Source: Clostridia bacterium (GTDB lineage: Bacteria > Bacillota > Clostridia > Saccharofermentanales > Saccharofermentanaceae). Taken from it: a DNA stretch of 64,000 nucleotides. The position numbers were made by a program, and so were the translations under genes. The DNA is taken from contig JAKSRE010000001.1 of NCBI GenBank assembly GCA_024403775.1, positions 1 through 64,000 on the forward strand. Reading direction: 5' to 3'. Every line of letters begins with the position of its first letter. Position 1 is the first letter of the stretch. The notes under the pieces were generated by a model that saw nothing but the letters and a program-made list of their open reading frames with translations, ran no database searches and had not been told where the DNA came from. This document shows, piece by piece, positions 60,660-64,000 of this stretch.

Positions 60660-61544
60660 TTAATCCTTAATAACTTCCTTAAGTGAAGTTGCCATACCAG
60701 CAAGACCCTGAATCTCTGATGGGATAATAATCTTTGTAGCTTTACCATCAGCAGCCTTCTCAAAAGCCTCAAGAGACTTGATTTTAATAAGTCCCTCATC
60801 TGCTCCAACATCCTTAATCATCTGGAGACCCTTAGCTGTAGCTTCCTGTACCTTAAGGATAGCCTCTGCCTGACCTTCAGCCTCACGGATAGCTGCCTGC
60901 TTCTTAGCCTCAGCACGAAGAATTGCAGCCTCCTTCTCACCTTCAGCAGCACGGATAGCTGATTCCTTCTGACCTTCAGCAATAAGGATTGCCTCTCTCT
61001 TCTCACGCTCAGCCTTCATCTGCTTCTCCATCGCATTCTGAATCTCACGTGGTGGGAGAATGTTCTTAAGCTCAACTCTGTTAACCTTAATACCCCATGG
61101 ATCTGTTGCCTCATCAAGAATAGATCTCATCTTTGTATTAATGATGTCACGGCTTGTAAGTGTCTGGTCAAGCTCGAGATCACCGATAATGTTACGAAGA
61201 GTTGTAGCAGCAAGGTTCTCAATAGCGATAAGTGGCTTCTCAATTCCGTATGTATAAGCAACAGGATCAAGAATCTGATAGAACAAAACTGTATCAATCT
61301 GCATTGTTACGTTATCCTTTGTGATAACAGCCTGTGGAGCAAAGTCTGCAACCTTCTCCTTCAATGAGATCTTCTTAGCAATTCTGTCGATAAAAGGAAC
61401 TTTCCAGTGAATACCCTGGCTCCAAGTTGTCTTATATCCACCAAGACGCTCAATTACGAACTCCTCTGCCTGTGGAACGATCTTAATGCAGCAAACTGCA
61501 CCAATAATGATCAAAGCAGCAATAATACCAATTACAATTTCCAT
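60660..61544 (-). CDS. SPFH/band 7 (QmcA/stomatin-like) membrane protein
   Basis: 294 residues from ATG 61544 (GGAGGAAAAC upstream). One N-terminal membrane helix (1-22), SPFH domain (about 25-180) with QAEEFVIERLGGYKTTW and VELKNILPPREIQNAM, then an Ala/Glu-rich coiled coil (about 180-250) built of AEGQKE/AEGEKE-like repeats. Such proteins organise membrane microdomains and regulate membrane proteases. Partner NfeD gene is immediately upstream (22 nt). Confidence 0.92.
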   Translation of the reverse strand: MEIVIGIIAALIIIGAVCCIKIVPQAEEFVIERLGGYKTTWSQGIHWKVPFIDRIAKKISLKEKVADFAPQAVITKDNVTMQIDTVLFYQILDPVAYTYGIEKPLIAIENLAATTLRNIIGDLELDQTLTSRDIINTKMRSILDEATDPWGIKVNRVELKNILPPREIQNAMEKQMKAEREKREAILIAEGQKESAIRAAEGEKEAAILRAEAKKQAAIREAEGQAEAILKVQEATAKGLQMIKDVGADEGLIKIKSLEAFEKAADGKATKIIIPSEIQGLAGMATSLKEVIKD

Positions 61545-61566
61545 ATGTTTTCCTCCAAAAAATAAA

Positions 61567-62007
61567 TTACTGTTCCTTAGCTTCAACTACAAGCTTAATT
61601 CCATCCATTCCTTTAACGAATACTTTATCCCCCTCGTTAAACTGTCTGTCAGCTATAGCTGTCCACTCCTGGCCTAATACCTTAACTACACCACGGTAAT
61701 CATCAGCACTGAATGTCTTGATAACTACTCCGGTCTTACCTATTACCTTATCACCATTAGTAGGTATTCTGCCACCCATTCTCTTGTCTAACATTGGCTT
61801 AATCCAAATAAGGCAAATAACAAAAAGAACTACTGAAATAACTGAGAACAATACAATCTGTGTTCCAGCAGAGGCACCGCACAAGTCAGCAATTAATGCT
61901 GCAACAGCACCAACTACGCACCAAATTGTTGTTAAGCCCAATGTTACTATCTCAATAACAAAACATGCGATAGCAACTATAAGCCAAATAATCCAATAAT
62001 CTAGCAT
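61567..62007 (-). CDS. NfeD-family membrane protein
   Basis: 146 residues from ATG 62007 (AGGGGGAAG upstream). Two to four membrane segments in residues 1-75, then an OB-fold domain (about 90-144) with VIGKTGVVIKTF and GQEWTAIADR. Short NfeD proteins work with SPFH partners. First gene of the two-gene operon; clear promoter at 62037-62064. Confidence 0.9.
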   Translation of the reverse strand: MLDYWIIWLIVAIACFVIEIVTLGLTTIWCVVGAVAALIADLCGASAGTQIVLFSVISVVLFVICLIWIKPMLDKRMGGRIPTNGDKVIGKTGVVIKTFSADDYRGVVKVLGQEWTAIADRQFNEGDKVFVKGMDGIKLVVEAKEQ

Positions 62008-62036
62008 AAATCTTCCCCCTTTTGTGCTTTTAGACA

Positions 62037-62064
62037 ATTATAAAACTTGCTATCTTTTTTGCAA
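62037..62064 (-). promoter_or_regulatory. nfeD-SPFH promoter
   Basis: On the minus strand TTGCAA (62059-62064), 16 nt, TATAAT (62037-62042), about 30 nt before the ATG at 62007. Confidence 0.7.
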
Positions 62065-62126
62065 TAGAAAACGATTCAACTTATATTTAACTTTATCTTT
62101 TCTTTATATATTAAGTTATTTACTCG

Positions 62127-62154
62127 TTGAACATTCTCTAATAAGTGTTAAAAT
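62127..62154 (+). promoter_or_regulatory. Promoter of the DMT transporter, probably giving a leaderless mRNA
   Basis: TTGAAC (62127-62132), 16 nt, TAAAAT (62149-62154). The ATG at 62161 starts 7 nt after the -10, exactly where transcription should begin, and no ribosome site is present between. Confidence 0.55.
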
Positions 62155-62160
62155 ATCGGC

Positions 62161-63075
62161 ATGCAGAATTTAAATACTACTAATAAAATATCGGATAAAA
62201 CCAAAGGCATTATATGTCTTCTTTTGTCAGCGCTTTCATTTGCAGTAATGAGTCTGTTCGTTAATCTGTCTGGAGATATGCCAGTATGGCAGAAGGCCTT
62301 TTTCAGAAACATTGTAGCTGTTGTGATTTCACTTTCGCTGTTATTTAAATCCAAAGAAGGATTTAAGATTAAAAAGAGCAGTCTTCCTGGGCTTTTTATG
62401 AGAGCGACATTCGGAACAATTGGAATTCTTGCTAATTTTTATGCAATCTCAAAGATTAATATTGCTGATGCACTGATTTTAAATAAGATGTCTCCCTTCT
62501 TCGCAATAATCGCGTCTATTTTTGTATTAAATGAAAGGGCTACATTAAAGCAGTGGCTCACGGTTTTTGTTGCCTTTATTGGAAGCCTTTTTGTTGTTAA
62601 GCCAGCATTTATTATTTCTATAATTAATGGAACTGAGATAGCTGGTGGCGGTGAGTTTCCTGCAATAATTGGTCTTGTTGGCGGAGTTAGTGCAGGTATA
62701 GCGTATACCTTCCTTCGCAAGGTAAAGCTTAACGGAGAGAGAGGAAATGTTGTTGTAGCATTCTTTTCGATTTTCTCCTGCCTAGTTCTTATGCCATTTA
62801 TTTTCTTTACTTATCAGCCTATTACAAAATTTCAGCTTCTTATGCTGTTAGGTGCTGGTGTAAGTGCCTGCTGTGGTCAGATTACTATCACTGCAGCATA
62901 TGGTTACTGCCCTGCAAAAGAGATTTCAATTTATGATTATTCAACAGTTATTTTCGCTGCGATTCTTGGATTTATTTTCCTTCAGCAGATCCCTGACAAG
63001 TGGAGTATACTTGGTTACATAATCATTATTCTTGCTTCTCTCTATTCATTTATATATAACAACCGCCGCAAATAA
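62161..63075 (+). CDS. EamA/DMT-family transporter
   Basis: 304 residues, ten membrane helices in two EamA repeats (about 17-150 and 165-300). LLLSALSFAVMSLFVNLSG and FFRNIVAVVIS are typical of the family's first repeat; YDYSTVIFAAILGFIFLQQIP of the second. Substrate not predictable; could be a nucleotide-sugar, amino acid or metabolite exporter. The only start consistent with a complete first helix is the ATG at 62161, which lacks a ribosome site. Confidence 0.9.
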   Translation: MQNLNTTNKISDKTKGIICLLLSALSFAVMSLFVNLSGDMPVWQKAFFRNIVAVVISLSLLFKSKEGFKIKKSSLPGLFMRATFGTIGILANFYAISKINIADALILNKMSPFFAIIASIFVLNERATLKQWLTVFVAFIGSLFVVKPAFIISIINGTEIAGGGEFPAIIGLVGGVSAGIAYTFLRKVKLNGERGNVVVAFFSIFSCLVLMPFIFFTYQPITKFQLLMLLGAGVSACCGQITITAAYGYCPAKEISIYDYSTVIFAAILGFIFLQQIPDKWSILGYIIIILASLYSFIYNNRRK

Positions 63076-63168
63076 TAAAACTTTTGTTATTTCTCACAAA
63101 CTGTGGTCTATCGATTAGTGTTCTTTCTATATTTATAATTATCTCAAATCATATTTGGAGGGTAAGAT

Positions 63169-64000
63169 ATGAATAAGAAGAATTCTATTAAAACTGTCCT
63201 TAATAAAATCTTTATCGACGGTTTCTCCGGAATGGCCTCTGGTCTTTTTTGTACACTCATTATTGGAACAATAATAGGACAGATTGGTTCTTATATTCCA
63301 GGTGTTATTGGTACTTATATCATTCTTATTGGTGCGATGGCCAAATGCCTCATGGGTGCTGGAATTGGCGTAGGTGTTGCAGTTAAATTTAACGAGAAGC
63401 CTCTCGTAACCCTGGCAGCAGCTGTCTGCGGTATGATTGGCGCATTTTCTTCTAAGTTATTTACTATGGCTGATGCACTTCCTGCTGTTGCTTCCAAAAT
63501 CGAAGGTGCTGAAAGTCTTCAGTTAGGTAACTTCGTTTCTGGCCTTATTGGTGTCGGTGAACCTCTTGGTGCGTTCATAGCTGCACTTATTGGTATCTGG
63601 ATAGGTCACCTTGTAGTAGGCAAAACAAAAATCGACATCATCGTTACTCCTCTCTGCTCAATTGTAGCAGGTGCAACAGTTGGAATTATCGTTGGACCTT
63701 ATGTATCAACTTTTATGACATGGCTTGGCGGACTCGTTAACTGGGGAACAGAGCAGGCTCCTCTTCTTATGGGAATTATCGTTAGCGTATTGATGGGATT
63801 GTTTCTTACTCTTCCTATCTCTTCAGCTGCAATCGGCATCACACTTGGATTATCTGGAATTGCTGCAGGAGCAAGCACAGTAGGCTGCTGCTGTCAGATG
63901 GTTGGCTTTGCTGTTATTTCCTATCGCGAAAATAAGGTCGATGGTCTCTTGTCACAAGGTCTCGGTACCTCAATGCTTCAGATGCCAAATATCATCAAGA
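63169..64000 (+). CDS. PTS_EIIC_2-type membrane protein, partial (right edge)
   Basis: At least 277 residues, open to the window end. ATG 63169 with TTGGAGGGTAAGAT upstream. Multiple hydrophobic helices rich in Gly and Ala. The motif LPISSAAIGITLGLSG and the conserved VGEPLGAF region match the PTS_EIIC_2 family of IIC-like membrane proteins, which usually stand alone without IIA/IIB. A Cys run VGCCCQMVGF is notable. Transported compound unknown. Confidence 0.85.
   Translation, partial: MNKKNSIKTVLNKIFIDGFSGMASGLFCTLIIGTIIGQIGSYIPGVIGTYIILIGAMAKCLMGAGIGVGVAVKFNEKPLVTLAAAVCGMIGAFSSKLFTMADALPAVASKIEGAESLQLGNFVSGLIGVGEPLGAFIAALIGIWIGHLVVGKTKIDIIVTPLCSIVAGATVGIIVGPYVSTFMTWLGGLVNWGTEQAPLLMGIIVSVLMGLFLTLPISSAAIGITLGLSGIAAGASTVGCCCQMVGFAVISYRENKVDGLLSQGLGTSMLQMPNIIK

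Overview
The window looks like ordinary chromosome from a low-GC, anaerobic Firmicute, most likely a Lachnospiraceae member of the Butyrivibrio/Pseudobutyrivibrio kind (inference). Reasons: AT-rich sequence with strong AGGAGG-type ribosome sites, SigA-like promoters, and a gene set including HemZ, type II pantothenate kinase, a class-V phosphoserine transaminase, DUF4214, DUF3810 and DUF6062 proteins, and a monoderm type IV pilus locus. I found no rRNA, tRNA, CRISPR, insertion sequence or prophage. About 53 protein genes are supported; the last one runs off the right edge.

Layout. 0-9 kb (minus strand): Nudix hydrolase, cysteine synthase, a secreted DUF4214/transglutaminase protein, a heterodimeric ABC exporter, and a DUF885 lipoprotein. 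9-11.6 kb (plus): radA and ispD. 11.7-16.7 kb (minus): mrp, a thioredoxin-like lipoprotein and a divergent ispF in one tight operon, then an AEC transporter, a coiled-coil protein and malQ. 16.8-18.5 kb (plus): prfC with a palindromic leader. 18.5-31.6 kb (minus): an Fe-S aldo/keto reductase, a large GGDEF/EAL protein, a GH32 fructosidase with an overlapping RluA enzyme, the serine pathway pair serC-serA, and a 1171-residue membrane protein joining a phosphatase-like domain to a LysM-like domain. 31.7-37.6 kb: rmuC (plus), then a minus-strand cluster coaW - acyltransferase - DUF3810 - hemZ - zinc-ribbon protein.

37.6-53.4 kb is the most distinctive part: a type IV pilus system. The machine operon pilB-pilT-pilC-pilM-pilN-pilO (minus) ends in its own terminator. 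It is followed by three separately promoted and terminated pilin units holding six prepilin-like genes. Four of these are extremely short (63-72 residues, essentially only the N-terminal helix), and one larger one carries a zinc-ribbon-like C-terminus. A divergent plus-strand operon holds a prepilin-peptidase-like gene with an eroded catalytic motif, yebC, a P-loop/Asp23 fusion and a DUF6062 gene. A 575-residue PilX/GspK-like protein sits on the other side of that operon. The pilin units and the PilX-like gene share an upstream array of helically phased TGTGAA-type boxes just ahead of the -10 element. This suggests one dedicated activator controls the pilus fibre components, separately from the motor genes.

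53.4-64 kb: an exonuclease and a YfhO-type membrane protein, cyclophilin, a 982-residue fusion of membrane acyltransferase, CapA-like and SGNH domains, an SPFH/NfeD pair, a DMT transporter that appears to be leaderless, and the start of a PTS_EIIC_2-type membrane protein.

All functions are assigned by reading motifs, without database searches. Promoters and terminators are called by eye.
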